Below are positions 1 to 8,120 of a stretch of 51,522 nucleotides of DNA, in pieces. The stretch is taken from the NCBI GenBank assembly GCA_021774445.1, contig JAJFJA010000053.1:1-51522 (forward strand), in the 5' to 3' direction. The notes under the pieces were generated by a model. That model ran no database searches, was not told where the DNA came from, and saw nothing but the letters and a program-made list of their open reading frames with translations. A program made the translations under genes and the position numbers. Position 1 is the first letter of the stretch. Every line of letters starts with the position of its first letter. Source of the stretch: Alphaproteobacteria bacterium (GTDB lineage Bacteria > Pseudomonadota > Alphaproteobacteria > UBA6615).

Positions 1-381
1 ATCAAGGGCGAGGCAAAGCTCGATGGCAACGGACTGGCATTGAAGGTCGAGATGGGCGGCGATCGATCGACGGCTGCCATTGAGTCTCTAAAAGTGGTTG
101 CCTTCGATCTGGCAGTGCTCGCCATGACTATCGAAGGAAAAACCAGCCTTGCAGATTTCTTGGTTCACGACAGTCCCCGCGAGGCAGATCTTGGAGAATC
201 CATTTATCGTCGGCTTTTCAAGTTCGCGGGCAAATTGGAGGGGTTTGGACCAAACCCGCTGTTTCAATACATCATTAGCACGACGACTCAGCCCCCAGAG
301 GAATTCTGTTCCGACCCATGGCTCCGCCTAACCATTTGGGGCGCGCCAGCTGAAGAACGCTTGCTGGGCTTTGACCTATGA
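1..381 (+). CDS. SMC/RecN-like ATPase, C-terminal end only (partial)
   Basis: The reading frame is open from the first base, so only the last 126 residues are in the window. A hydrophobic strand leading into FLVHDSPREADLG looks like the Walker B / D-loop of SMC-RecN-type ABC ATPases. The tail ISTTTQPPEEF fits the H-loop strand region of DUF2326-like and ABC-3C-type ATPases. Such proteins bind ATP as head dimers with a long coiled coil that would lie upstream. The stop codon overlaps the start of the next gene (ATGA), so the two are translationally coupled. The family call rests on the C-terminus alone; a RecF-like ATPase is possible. Confidence 0.6.
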   Translation: MKGEAKLDGNGLALKVEMGGDRSTAAIESLKVVAFDLAVLAMTIEGKTSLADFLVHDSPREADLGESIYRRLFKFAGKLEGFGPNPLFQYIISTTTQPPEEFCSDPWLRLTIWGAPAEERLLGFDL

Positions 382-1157
382 CTCTCGGTTCTCTTCAGAG
401 AAATGCGCTCGAATATATTCTTCGCACCAATGGGTTTCATATAGAGCGCGAGACGGAGCCAAACTGGGTCGCGGCGGATGCCACCTTTGCGCCTGGCCGA
501 TGCTTTTTGGCATATGACTTGGAGAATCAAGATCGCATAGTCGCTGCCACGTCCTTACAGCACGTTGCGCAAGCTCTGATTGGTGAGGGTCACCAGTCCA
601 TCGCTGAAATGAAACTGCCCAACGAGGCGGTTCGGGCTTTTAGGGCTGAGAGCCAGGAACAAGCCCATAAGCTAGTTCGACGCCTATTCCAGCTCTCCAA
701 ATCGCTGCCAACAGCGCCGCTAGATACGTACCGGCAAAAGACACGCGCACTTCCTACGACTACGGAGGCGGAACGGACGGCCATTCAGCGTATTGGTCAG
801 GACATATTTCGCGAGGCGCTTTTGGATTTTTGGTCCGGGCGGTGTGCGGTGACTGGCCTCGACCAGCCCGAGCTTCTTCGTGCAAGCCATATGAAGCCTT
901 GGGCTGCCTGCACATCAGACGAAGAACGTCTAGACCCGTTTAACGGCCTTCTCCTGGCCGTGCATTGGGACGCAGCCTTCGATCGCGGACTGGTTTCATT
1001 CGACGACGATGGATGCGCCCTATTATCGTCGGCTCTGACTTCCACAGCACACGCGCTGCTCGACGCCGATGTCACTCGGTCCAAGCCGGAGTTTTCAATT
1101 CGACCAGAGCATCGTCCTTATCTTCAACACCATCGAGAACATATCTGGCAGAATTGA
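378..1157 (+). CDS. HNH endonuclease (HNH_2-like)
   Basis: 259-residue protein. Its C-terminal half carries a clear HNH nuclease core: CAVTG (156-160), RASHMKPW with His171, DPFNGLLL with Asn189, and HWDAAFDRGL with His196 and Asp198, followed by SFDDDG. This matches the PF13391 type found in restriction-like enzymes. The N-terminal 150 residues are not recognised and may bind DNA or the partner. The gene starts inside the stop of the ATPase gene (ATGA overlap), so the two products are probably made together. ATPase plus HNH pairs occur in antiphage systems such as Septu, but neither protein here is clearly PtuA or PtuB. Two hairpins follow the gene. Confidence 0.85.
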   Translation: MTLGSLQRNALEYILRTNGFHIERETEPNWVAADATFAPGRCFLAYDLENQDRIVAATSLQHVAQALIGEGHQSIAEMKLPNEAVRAFRAESQEQAHKLVRRLFQLSKSLPTAPLDTYRQKTRALPTTTEAERTAIQRIGQDIFREALLDFWSGRCAVTGLDQPELLRASHMKPWAACTSDEERLDPFNGLLLAVHWDAAFDRGLVSFDDDGCALLSSALTSTAHALLDADVTRSKPEFSIRPEHRPYLQHHREHIWQN

Positions 1158-1220
1158 CTAGATTTGAGGGGTCATGCTGGATCATCATGCCGCTGCTTGG
1201 AACGGGCCCTGCTGATATCG

Positions 1221-1244
1221 TTGGTTGCGGGCCCCCGCAACCAA
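1221..1244 (+). terminator. GC-rich perfect hairpin
   Basis: Arms TTGGTTGCGG and CCGCAACCAA are perfectly complementary (10 bp) around a 4-nt GCCC loop. No T-run follows directly. It lies 7 nt before the next hairpin and may act with it to end transcription of the nuclease operon. Confidence 0.55.
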
Positions 1245-1251
1245 ACATTAG

Positions 1252-1284
1252 CGGTTCGGCTCAGGCGGCCGAACCGTCTTTTTT
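1252..1284 (+). terminator. Rho-independent terminator
   Basis: Stem CGGTTCGGC / GCCGAACCG (9 bp, perfect) with a 7-nt loop, followed by TCTTTTTT. It closes the ATPase-HNH operon and separates it from the SDR-xylulokinase operon. Confidence 0.85.
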
Positions 1285-1347
1285 ATTGCGTGGAGCCGAG
1301 CGCTCGGCCCAAGCTTGTCGACGCAAGTTTGCAGGAGGCCGTGCGCC

Positions 1348-2115
1348 GTGTCTGAGAAGGCTGATAAAACCGTTTTGGTTACCGGCGCCGCTATCGGAAT
1401 CGGTAGGGCTACGGCGAACGCGTTCGCCACGGTGGGATACCGCGTGATTGTGACGGATATCCTGCGCGACGACGGTGCTGCGCTCGCCCAAGCGATCACT
1501 CAGGGTGGTGGCACGGCCGAGTTTCATCATCTCGACGTGACGTCCACCGACGAAACCGACACGCTGGTTCGTGTTGTCGAAGACCGCTACGGCGCTCTTG
1601 ACTGCATCGTTGCCAACGCCGGCATTGCCCATAAGGTGCCGCTCGCCGAGCTGACCGACGAGAAGTGGGAGCACACCTTCGATATTGATCTGAAGGGCAT
1701 GCTTCGCGTCTTGCGGGCGGCGGCGCCAAAGATGCGGGCCGCCGGACGCGGCGCGATTGTCTGCTTGTCGTCGATCATGGGCTCTGCCTATGGCTGGGAC
1801 GAACATGTGCACTATTCGGCCGCCAAGTCGGGCGTTGTCGGCCTGGTGCGGGGGCTCGCCGTCGAGCTTGCGGCATCGGGCATTCGCGTAAACGGCGTGG
1901 CGCCGGGATACATCCGCACGGCGCAGGCCTTGTCGGAGCAGCATTCTCTGGGGCCGGCCGGCCTTGCGGCGGCGGCGTCGTTCATCCCCATGGGCCGGAT
2001 CGGCGAACCCGAGGACATCGCGGATGTCATCCTGTTCTTGGCCTCCGACGCCGCGCGCTACATGACGGGCCAGATCGTCACGGTAGACGGCGGTTTGTTG
2101 GTCGGTCGTTATTAG
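1348..2115 (+). CDS. Short-chain dehydrogenase/reductase (SDR)
   Basis: NAD(P)-dependent oxidoreductase of the classical SDR family, 255 residues. The start is the GTG 9 nt after AGGAGG (1333-1338); an upstream in-frame codon has no such site. Visible motifs are the cofactor loop TGAAIGIG (12-19), NAG (90-92), the catalytic SS/Tyr156/Lys160 of YSAAK, and a C-terminal TVDGG. It lies 72 nt upstream of xylulokinase, so the likely substrate is a pentitol such as D-arabinitol or xylitol, or a related sugar, giving D-xylulose for the kinase. That substrate is inferred from context only. Confidence 0.88.
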   Translation: MSEKADKTVLVTGAAIGIGRATANAFATVGYRVIVTDILRDDGAALAQAITQGGGTAEFHHLDVTSTDETDTLVRVVEDRYGALDCIVANAGIAHKVPLAELTDEKWEHTFDIDLKGMLRVLRAAAPKMRAAGRGAIVCLSSIMGSAYGWDEHVHYSAAKSGVVGLVRGLAVELAASGIRVNGVAPGYIRTAQALSEQHSLGPAGLAAAASFIPMGRIGEPEDIADVILFLASDAARYMTGQIVTVDGGLLVGRY

Positions 2116-2187
2116 GCCGTCGCCGGCCTTGCACATCTGCCGCCGTTTCACGTACGTCTTCGCTTCTGCGTGCGGGAGTAGAGACGA

Positions 2188-3723
2188 ATGACAACGGCAG
2201 GCAACCTGCTGGGTATTGATATCGGCACCTCAAGCTGCAAGGTCGTTCTCATCGATGATGCGGGTGAGGTTCTGGCCAGCGAAACGGCGTCCTATCCGCT
2301 CTCCATCCCGCGCGAGGGCTGGTCGGAACAAAACCCCGAGGACTGGATCTCCGGAACCCGGGATGCCATCGCGAAGCTGCAGACCACGGCCGACGTCGGC
2401 GGTGTGTCGGCGATCGGCCTGTCGGGTCAGATGCATGGCCTCACGCCCCTCGATGCGGATCTGACGGTCCTCCGGCCGGCGATTCTCTGGAATGATCAAA
2501 GGACGGCGGCCGAGTGCGAGGAAATCACCCAATCCGTCGGCGGCCTTGATGAACTGTTGCAACTGACCAACAACCGGATGTTGCCGGGCTACACCGGCGG
2601 CAAGATACTCTGGATGAGGAACCAGGAGCCGGCCCTGTACGAACGGCTGTCTCATGCGCTGAATCCAAAAGACTATCTGCGGCTCAGATTGACCGGCGAA
2701 ATCGCCACCGAGGTCTCGGATGCTTCCGGAACCGGTTTGTTTGATGTGACGGCGCGGGCCTGGTCGCGGACCCTTCTGGAGAAAACCGGGATAGATCCGG
2801 ACATCCTCCCGGCCTGTTATGAGTCGGCGGTTGTTTCAGGTCGGATCAGTCGAACGGCCGCGGAATATTTCGGCCTGACGGAGGGCGTTCCGGTGGTCGG
2901 CGGCGGTGGCGATGCCGTAATCCAGACCTTGGGTTCCGGTGTCGTCGATTCGGACATCTTACAGACGACCATCGGGACGGCGGGCATCATCGCCACATCC
3001 CTGGACAGTCCCGTCCGCAACCCCGATGGCCGCCTGCAGGTCTTCTGTAACGTGTCACCGGAGAAGTGGCATTGCATGGGGGTTTCGATGAATGCGGGCG
3101 GCGCGTTTGCCTGGCTGCGCGATATCCTTGCGGGACGCGCATTAGGCGCCGCCGAACTCAGCTTTGACCGACTCATCGCCTTGGCGGAAAAGGCTCCGCC
3201 CGGCAGTAATGGCCTTCTGTTTCTGCCCTATTTGATGGGCGAGCGCTGCCCCTGGCCGGACCCGGATGCGCGGGCGGGATTCTTGGGCCTTCGCGCCGGA
3301 CATGACGAAACCCATATCGTCCGTAGTTTGCTCGAGGGCGTTGTCTTTGCCCTCCGCGACATGCACGCGCTGATGCAGGAAGTCGGCGGCGATACGGTCG
3401 CCAGGTTGCATGTTTCCGGCGGCGGCTCCTCGGCGTCCCTATGGAACCAAATACAGGCCGATATCTTCGATGCGGAGGTTCTGACCGTGCGTGGCGCCGC
3501 CGAGGGTGGCGCCTACGGTGCCGCCCTCCTGGCCGGCGTCGCGGCCGGTAACTGGGCCGGTATCGAGCAAGCGGCGCGTGTCTGCGTCGCCGAGCATCGC
3601 TGGCAGCCCAACCCGGCCAACACGGCACGTTACCGGGAACTCTTCGACATCTATCAGGGGTTGTATCAGCTGTTAAGCCCGACCTTCGACAAGCTGAGCC
3701 GGTATGTGAAAGCGACGGAGTAA
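2188..3723 (+). CDS. xylB: Xylulokinase
   Basis: FGGY-family carbohydrate kinase, 511 residues (family usually 480-515). It phosphorylates D-xylulose to D-xylulose 5-phosphate for the pentose phosphate pathway. The N-terminal nucleotide-binding motif GIDIGTSSCKVVLID, the substrate-side motifs LSGQMHGL and ILWNDQRT, a DASGTGLFDV stretch, GGGGDAVIQTLGSG, and the C-terminal ATP-side HVSGGGSSASLWNQ are all present. The GGGGD loop and QMHG favour xylulokinase over glycerol or ribulose kinases. Probably co-transcribed with the upstream SDR. No xylose isomerase or pentose transporter is adjacent. Confidence 0.9.
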   Translation: MTTAGNLLGIDIGTSSCKVVLIDDAGEVLASETASYPLSIPREGWSEQNPEDWISGTRDAIAKLQTTADVGGVSAIGLSGQMHGLTPLDADLTVLRPAILWNDQRTAAECEEITQSVGGLDELLQLTNNRMLPGYTGGKILWMRNQEPALYERLSHALNPKDYLRLRLTGEIATEVSDASGTGLFDVTARAWSRTLLEKTGIDPDILPACYESAVVSGRISRTAAEYFGLTEGVPVVGGGGDAVIQTLGSGVVDSDILQTTIGTAGIIATSLDSPVRNPDGRLQVFCNVSPEKWHCMGVSMNAGGAFAWLRDILAGRALGAAELSFDRLIALAEKAPPGSNGLLFLPYLMGERCPWPDPDARAGFLGLRAGHDETHIVRSLLEGVVFALRDMHALMQEVGGDTVARLHVSGGGSSASLWNQIQADIFDAEVLTVRGAAEGGAYGAALLAGVAAGNWAGIEQAARVCVAEHRWQPNPANTARYRELFDIYQGLYQLLSPTFDKLSRYVKATE

Positions 3724-3756
3724 CGTGCCGGTCAAGCCGCCCACCGACGGAAGCGG

Positions 3757-4803
3757 CTAGGCGGTTAAAACCACCTCCCCGGTTCGCGCTGCGCGGTCGA
3801 TCGCCACAATTATCGCCAGGTTTCTCAGCCCGTCATGTACCGTCACGACCGGGTCCGTTTCGCCCCGAATGACCGCGCAAAAGTGCCTGAGCTGCCGTTC
3901 CAACGGGTCAGCGCGCTCCAGCGCAAGGTTGCCCGTCTCGAGCGGCTTCCACCACGAACGGTCTGCCTTCTTTCGGTGGGTCTTGAGCCGCATCGTCGGG
4001 ATTGCAAGCGAGCCATCCGTACCGGCAAGCGAATAGCAGTCCACATCCTCGTAACTCGCATAGCTGGCGTTTTCGCCTGCCGTCTGCTCCCAGCTCTGCG
4101 CCGACGCCGCGGTATCGGAAAGCAAGAAGGTGCCGAGGGCGCCACTGGCGAAGCGAAGGTTGATCGCCACGGTATCCTCGACCGGAAAGCCCCGTGTGTC
4201 ATTGGAGGAAAAGGCCTGTACCGCCGTGATCTCGCCCATCAACGCGCGCAGATTGCCGACCTCATGAATCATATTGATCAGGATCGGCCCGCCCCCAAGC
4301 TCCCGGCGCCAAGGGCCCTCCTCGAAATATTCGTCGGGTTTGTAGAACATGGCGCTGCCGGTAACGGCGACCAATCGGCCTAGGATACCGCTTTCGACGA
4401 CTTCTTGGGCCTTGGCCATGATCGGACTGTGCTGACGATGGTGGCCGACCAGCAGTTTGGCGTTGGCGGCTTCCGCGGCCTCCCGCAAACGCTGACCATC
4501 CTCGACGGTCACGGCCACGGGTTTCTCTATCAGGGCAGGGACACCGGCTTCGACGCAGGCCAGCCCTTGCGCGACGTGCAATTGACTTGGCGTCGCCAGA
4601 ACAACGCCGTCGGGTCGCTCGGCGGCGAACAGGCCATCCAGTGTGTCGAACAGCGGCAACCGATCCTCTCGAAAGGCTTCTCGGGCAGCATGATTTGGAT
4701 CGACGACCGCCGCCAGCCGACACTCAGATGACTGCTTTATGAGTTCGATATGGCGCCGCCCGATCAGACCGGCACCGACCACCGCTATCCTCAACCGTTC
4801 CAC
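3757..4803 (-). CDS. Gfo/Idh/MocA-family oxidoreductase
   Basis: 348-residue NAD(P)-dependent sugar/inositol-type oxidoreductase. The N-terminal Rossmann motif is VVGAGLIGRRH. The family signature EKPVAV appears after VEAGVPALI, and the C-terminal alpha/beta domain contains GGGPILINMIHEVGNLR, where His is the usual catalytic residue. Starts at a GTG preceded by an AAGG-like site. It converges on the xylulokinase gene with 33 nt between stops, so it is a separate transcript, although both suggest sugar or polyol turnover. Substrate unknown. Confidence 0.87.
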   Translation of the reverse strand: MERLRIAVVGAGLIGRRHIELIKQSSECRLAAVVDPNHAAREAFREDRLPLFDTLDGLFAAERPDGVVLATPSQLHVAQGLACVEAGVPALIEKPVAVTVEDGQRLREAAEAANAKLLVGHHRQHSPIMAKAQEVVESGILGRLVAVTGSAMFYKPDEYFEEGPWRRELGGGPILINMIHEVGNLRALMGEITAVQAFSSNDTRGFPVEDTVAINLRFASGALGTFLLSDTAASAQSWEQTAGENASYASYEDVDCYSLAGTDGSLAIPTMRLKTHRKKADRSWWKPLETGNLALERADPLERQLRHFCAVIRGETDPVVTVHDGLRNLAIIVAIDRAARTGEVVLTA

Positions 4804-4965
4804 GCAATGCCTTCCAACTCAACTGCCATTGCCGTCCCTTCTCGCAAGGCCCACGAAGATCATGACGGATACAATGCGGCATGCGACAACCTCGGGCAAC
4901 GCGGGGGTGCGGCCGGTCCTTCCTTACTTTGATGTCGGCGCGGCCGTGTCCGACGCTCCGCCGTC

Positions 4966-5922
4966 TCAAGCAGCGTGTTGGCTGTGACCGGGCCGGGCGG
5001 GAATATCGGCCGCCTGTGCCGGACGTCCCTCCATTTCCTGCACCCACTTCCTCAGCAGCCGGTCGCAGAGGTTGGCGAACGGCGCGGCCATGACCTTGAA
5101 AAGCAGCCGGTTGATAACACCGGATTTGGCTGCCACGTCGAACGCCATCTTGATCCGGGTCCCGTGTGCCGTCGGCGCCAGCGACCACACACCCGACAAT
5201 TCGGCAATCGGGTAGGGGTAGTCCTCGGCCTCTGTGTGGACCCGGAAGGCGAAGGCGCTCCCGTCGTCCCAGCGGGTGCAGGTCTCTTGCCATGCTCTGC
5301 CCTTGGTGTCCTTGCATTGCCGGATCATGCCTTCGCCCTCACCTGACAGGATCTCGACCGCGCTCAAATTATCGGCGACTTCCGCGTAGCCTGGCTGATC
5401 GCTCATGACCTGCCACACCCGGTCCGCCACCGCGCGGGTGTCGAGACTAGCTGTGATTGTCATTCGGGATCCCTTCGTCGTGATGACCACCTTACTGGCC
5501 CCCTGATAGACCTGAGCCAGGGCCACCATCTGCTCGATGACGAACAGCAGCGTGACGACGGCGCCGAGAAGTATGATGTTGAAGCCGGTGGGCGAAAGGT
5601 GTTCAGCCATGGGCAACAGCAGGAATGCGCTGATGATAACCCACAATATGTCCAGAAAAATGATCCCTTTCACGCGTGACCGGCTCAACATCTCTTGCCG
5701 GGCGGTGTGCAGAACAAATCCGGCGAACAGGAGAAAGATAAGCCCTGCGTCCAGCACGATATTGGCCGGCGACGCGCCGAGTATTGTGAAGCTTTGCGAA
5801 AATAGGGCGTTCGCGGCCATACCGGAGAAAAGCAGGCCAGCCGATCCGAAGGCCACCGAGACAACGACGTTGGTTAGCAGGATATTGCGCAAGAATGCAT
5901 CATTGGTTTGATGCCGAATCAT
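4966..5922 (-). CDS. Membrane-anchored SRPBCC (START-like) protein
   Basis: 318 residues in two parts. Residues 1 to about 150 hold four hydrophobic helices. Residues about 150-290 look like a SRPBCC / polyketide-cyclase-type lipid-binding fold (SLDTRAVADRVWQVMSDQPG, with FDVAAKSGVINRLLFKVM near the end). This combination suggests a small membrane protein with a cytoplasmic hydrophobic-ligand pocket; the ligand is unknown. It is divergent from an XRE/MmyB-type regulator with a perfect palindrome between them, so it is the likely target of that regulator. A stretch of about 160 nt without a recognisable gene separates it from the Gfo/Idh gene. Confidence 0.7.
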   Translation of the reverse strand: MIRHQTNDAFLRNILLTNVVVSVAFGSAGLLFSGMAANALFSQSFTILGASPANIVLDAGLIFLLFAGFVLHTARQEMLSRSRVKGIIFLDILWVIISAFLLLPMAEHLSPTGFNIILLGAVVTLLFVIEQMVALAQVYQGASKVVITTKGSRMTITASLDTRAVADRVWQVMSDQPGYAEVADNLSAVEILSGEGEGMIRQCKDTKGRAWQETCTRWDDGSAFAFRVHTEAEDYPYPIAELSGVWSLAPTAHGTRIKMAFDVAAKSGVINRLLFKVMAAPFANLCDRLLRKWVQEMEGRPAQAADIPARPGHSQHAA

Positions 5923-5981
5923 ATTTTCTTCCTTTCCGCCTATGGGCCTGGGTTAAGGTCTAGACTGTGAAATGGAATGGT

Positions 5982-6006
5982 GGCAACTACCTGTCGGGTA
6001 GTTGCC
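5982..6006. promoter_or_regulatory. Perfect palindrome, probable operator of the XRE/MmyB-type regulator
   Basis: Arms GGCAACTACC (5982-5991) and GGTAGTTGCC (5997-6006) are exact reverse complements separated by 5 nt. There is no T-run, so it is not terminator-like. It lies in the divergent spacer 60 nt from the start of the SRPBCC gene and 34 nt from the regulator start, as expected for an autoregulatory operator serving both genes. Confidence 0.7.
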
Positions 6007-6040
6007 TACACGCCAATCCTTGCGGCTCTATGGACTTACG

Positions 6041-6847
6041 ATGATCACACCGACCGACGATTTCCCCCGGTTCCTGAAATCCTGGCGCGCGAATCGCGGT
6101 GTCAGCCAACTGGAACTGTCCCTGCGCTGCGAGGTTTCGCAGAAGCATATTAGTTTCCTCGAATTGGCGAGGAGCGCGCCGAGCAGGGCCATGGTGATGC
6201 GGATCTGCGACTCCCTCGACATCCCACTGCGCGATCAGAACGCCCTGCTCGTCGCCGCGGGATTTGCACCGGGTTATCGGGAGAGTGCGCTGACGCAACC
6301 AGAGTTATCCGCGGTCGATCAAGCACTTACCATGATGCTGGCGCAGCAAGAACCTTATCCGGCCGTCGTCTTGGACCGCCTCTATAACGTCGTGCGCGCC
6401 AACCGCGGCGCCGCTCGACTACAGGCCTTGCTGTTTGAGGTCGAGCGACCCGAGGATCTGCCGGCCATCGCGGGCAACATCCTGCGCGGCTTGTTTTATC
6501 CGCAAGGTTATCGTCGTTACATCAAGAACTGGGACGATATCGCGCCATGCTTGTTGCGGCAGTTAAGACGCGAGATTTACGCTGGCGGCGGTTCGCCGGA
6601 GCTACGGGGCCTATTGCAGGAGTTGGAGCAATGTGAAGGCGTACCGGACGATTGGAAGCAGCATCTGCCGGGCGATTGGCTGGCACCCGTCTTGACCGTC
6701 GACATCGAAAAGGATGGCCTACAGCTTAGCTTCTTCTCCACAATCGCAACCCTCGGCACACCCCTCGATGTGACGCTACAGGAAACCAGGATAGAGGCCT
6801 ACTTCCCCGCGGATGATGCAACGAGGAAGTTCTTTGCCCAAGCCTGA
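6041..6847 (+). CDS. XRE-family regulator with MmyB-like ligand-binding domain
   Basis: 268 residues. Residues 8 to about 70 are an XRE helix-turn-helix (SWRANRGVSQLELSLRCEVSQKHIS split across two helices), and the GFAPGYRES segment typical of MmyB-type proteins follows. The rest matches the MLTR_LBD domain, which has a PAS-like fold and binds fatty-acid-like ligands in characterised members. The ATG at 6041 is chosen because an earlier in-frame codon falls inside the 5982-6006 palindrome. Divergent from the SRPBCC membrane protein, which it probably controls. Confidence 0.85.
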   Translation: MITPTDDFPRFLKSWRANRGVSQLELSLRCEVSQKHISFLELARSAPSRAMVMRICDSLDIPLRDQNALLVAAGFAPGYRESALTQPELSAVDQALTMMLAQQEPYPAVVLDRLYNVVRANRGAARLQALLFEVERPEDLPAIAGNILRGLFYPQGYRRYIKNWDDIAPCLLRQLRREIYAGGGSPELRGLLQELEQCEGVPDDWKQHLPGDWLAPVLTVDIEKDGLQLSFFSTIATLGTPLDVTLQETRIEAYFPADDATRKFFAQA

Positions 6848-6886
6848 TAGCTCTTCGGTCGCTCAAAGTTAAAATACCATCCGCCG

Positions 6887-7075
6887 TTATCGCCGCCGGT
6901 CATCCAACTCCAGCAACTCGCGGAACGCGTCGAACTCCGGCGGAGCGATTTTGGCGGATTCCTGTTCCGAGGGAAAATTGCCCTCCATAGCGTCGTTTCG
7001 GAAGTCTTTAAGCGCCAAGACGACCGCACCGCGGACTTCGCGGTCCAGGTGTAAACACGCTTCATCTTGCCATAT
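6887..7075 (-). pseudogene. Decayed gene fragment, possibly the PanB C-terminus
   Basis: One minus-strand frame ending at the TAA at 6887 reads plausible protein without a start codon, including LALKDFRNDAMEGNFPSEQES. That resembles the C-terminal tail of ketopantoate hydroxymethyltransferase (PanB), where an Ala-Val helix is followed by a G-x-FP-x-E-x motif. A good ribosome site and ATG upstream run straight into a stop after three codons. The most economical reading is a remnant. The family resemblance is weak because only about 60 codons remain. Confidence 0.35.
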
Positions 7076-7262
7076 CTCCTTTTGGCTCTGATCTTAATGC
7101 GGCCGCGGAATTGCTGAATTCTATCATTCTGTCAGCGCCGATTTCCACACTTCGCGCCACACCGTTGGCTGCAAAGTCAGCCGTGTGTATACCGGATAGA
7201 CTTGTCCGTCAGGTCGACTTGCGGCACCATTGCCTACCGCGGGTTCCTTGGGAAAGCCGGTA

Positions 7263-8051
7263 ATGATATCCGATGCGCAACGGCAGTTTTGGTCACAGAA
7301 CGGCTACCTTATTGTCGAAAAAATGCTGTCTGCGAAGCGCCTGGAAAACCTCCGCAAAGCGCTCGACGAGCGGCATGTTTTGGAAGCGGACCATGCCGGG
7401 TGGGAGGGTTCCGACAACCCGGGCGTCCGCCGCCTCTGCAACCTGCTCTCAAAGGGCCGCTTGATGGAGGAGTTGGCCGTCGAGCCGTTAGCTCTCGAGA
7501 TGGCCAGAATGACCATAGGCAGCGACGTCCGCTGGCAGGCCATGAATTTTCACGACCCGCTACCCGGGGATACGCGAGCCTATCAGACCGTCCATGCCGA
7601 CCGATCCTTCTTTCCCAATTGCACGGGTTACATGAATGTCATTTGGGCCGTTGATGAGCTGACCGAACGAAATGGTGGCCCGCGCCTCGTTCCCGGTTCC
7701 CATAAACGACCTTGGCCCCTGAACCTGACCGATAGCGCCGCTCCGATCGCGGACGAAATATTCGTGACATGTCCCGCTGGAAGCGCTGTCTTCGTTCATG
7801 GCGATACTTGGCATGGTGGTCGGGTCAACAATACGACCTCTCCGAGACGCGCCATTCACTTCGGTTTCAGCTGTGTCCGGACGGCCCCGCAATATGAGAT
7901 AGCCGGCACGTTGACGCCTGAGATCCGGCGCCGCCTAGGCGACAACTGCGCACTGATTCCTGCCGCGCTGGAGTCATTCGGCCTGGCCGAAGGCCCGACC
8001 GAAGGGAAGTCCGTGCGCGATCTGCTACGCGAAGCCGGAGCCACGTCCTAA
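7263..8051 (+). CDS. Phytanoyl-CoA dioxygenase (PhyH) family protein
   Basis: Fe(II)/2-oxoglutarate-dependent oxygenase, 262 residues. The facial triad is visible as His111-x-Asp113 in TVHADRSF and His184 in GDTWHGG. Arg195/196 in SPRRAIHF is the likely 2-oxoglutarate anchor, and RLVPGSHK is the usual family turn. ATG 7263 is chosen because homologues begin at about DAQRQFWSQNGY. The next gene, 69 nt on, encodes a second PhyH protein. The substrate cannot be read from sequence; the family hydroxylates acyl-CoAs, amino acids, ectoine and secondary metabolites. Confidence 0.85.
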   Translation: MISDAQRQFWSQNGYLIVEKMLSAKRLENLRKALDERHVLEADHAGWEGSDNPGVRRLCNLLSKGRLMEELAVEPLALEMARMTIGSDVRWQAMNFHDPLPGDTRAYQTVHADRSFFPNCTGYMNVIWAVDELTERNGGPRLVPGSHKRPWPLNLTDSAAPIADEIFVTCPAGSAVFVHGDTWHGGRVNNTTSPRRAIHFGFSCVRTAPQYEIAGTLTPEIRRRLGDNCALIPAALESFGLAEGPTEGKSVRDLLREAGATS

Positions 8052-8120
8052 CTCTTCTGTTTGCAAATACCCCACGCCTTCTGACTATCATCTCAGATGT
8101 TCTCCGCACGGGAGCGAGCG

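Noticed and set aside
1261..2151. Open frame of 296 codons on the minus strand over the first SDR gene
   Set aside because: Shadow of the SDR. It would have to read through the terminator region and has no family motif.
4724..5317. Minus-strand frame overlapping the Gfo/Idh start and the SRPBCC gene end
   Set aside because: Overlaps two well-supported genes in another frame and shows low-complexity Arg/Gly-rich translation.
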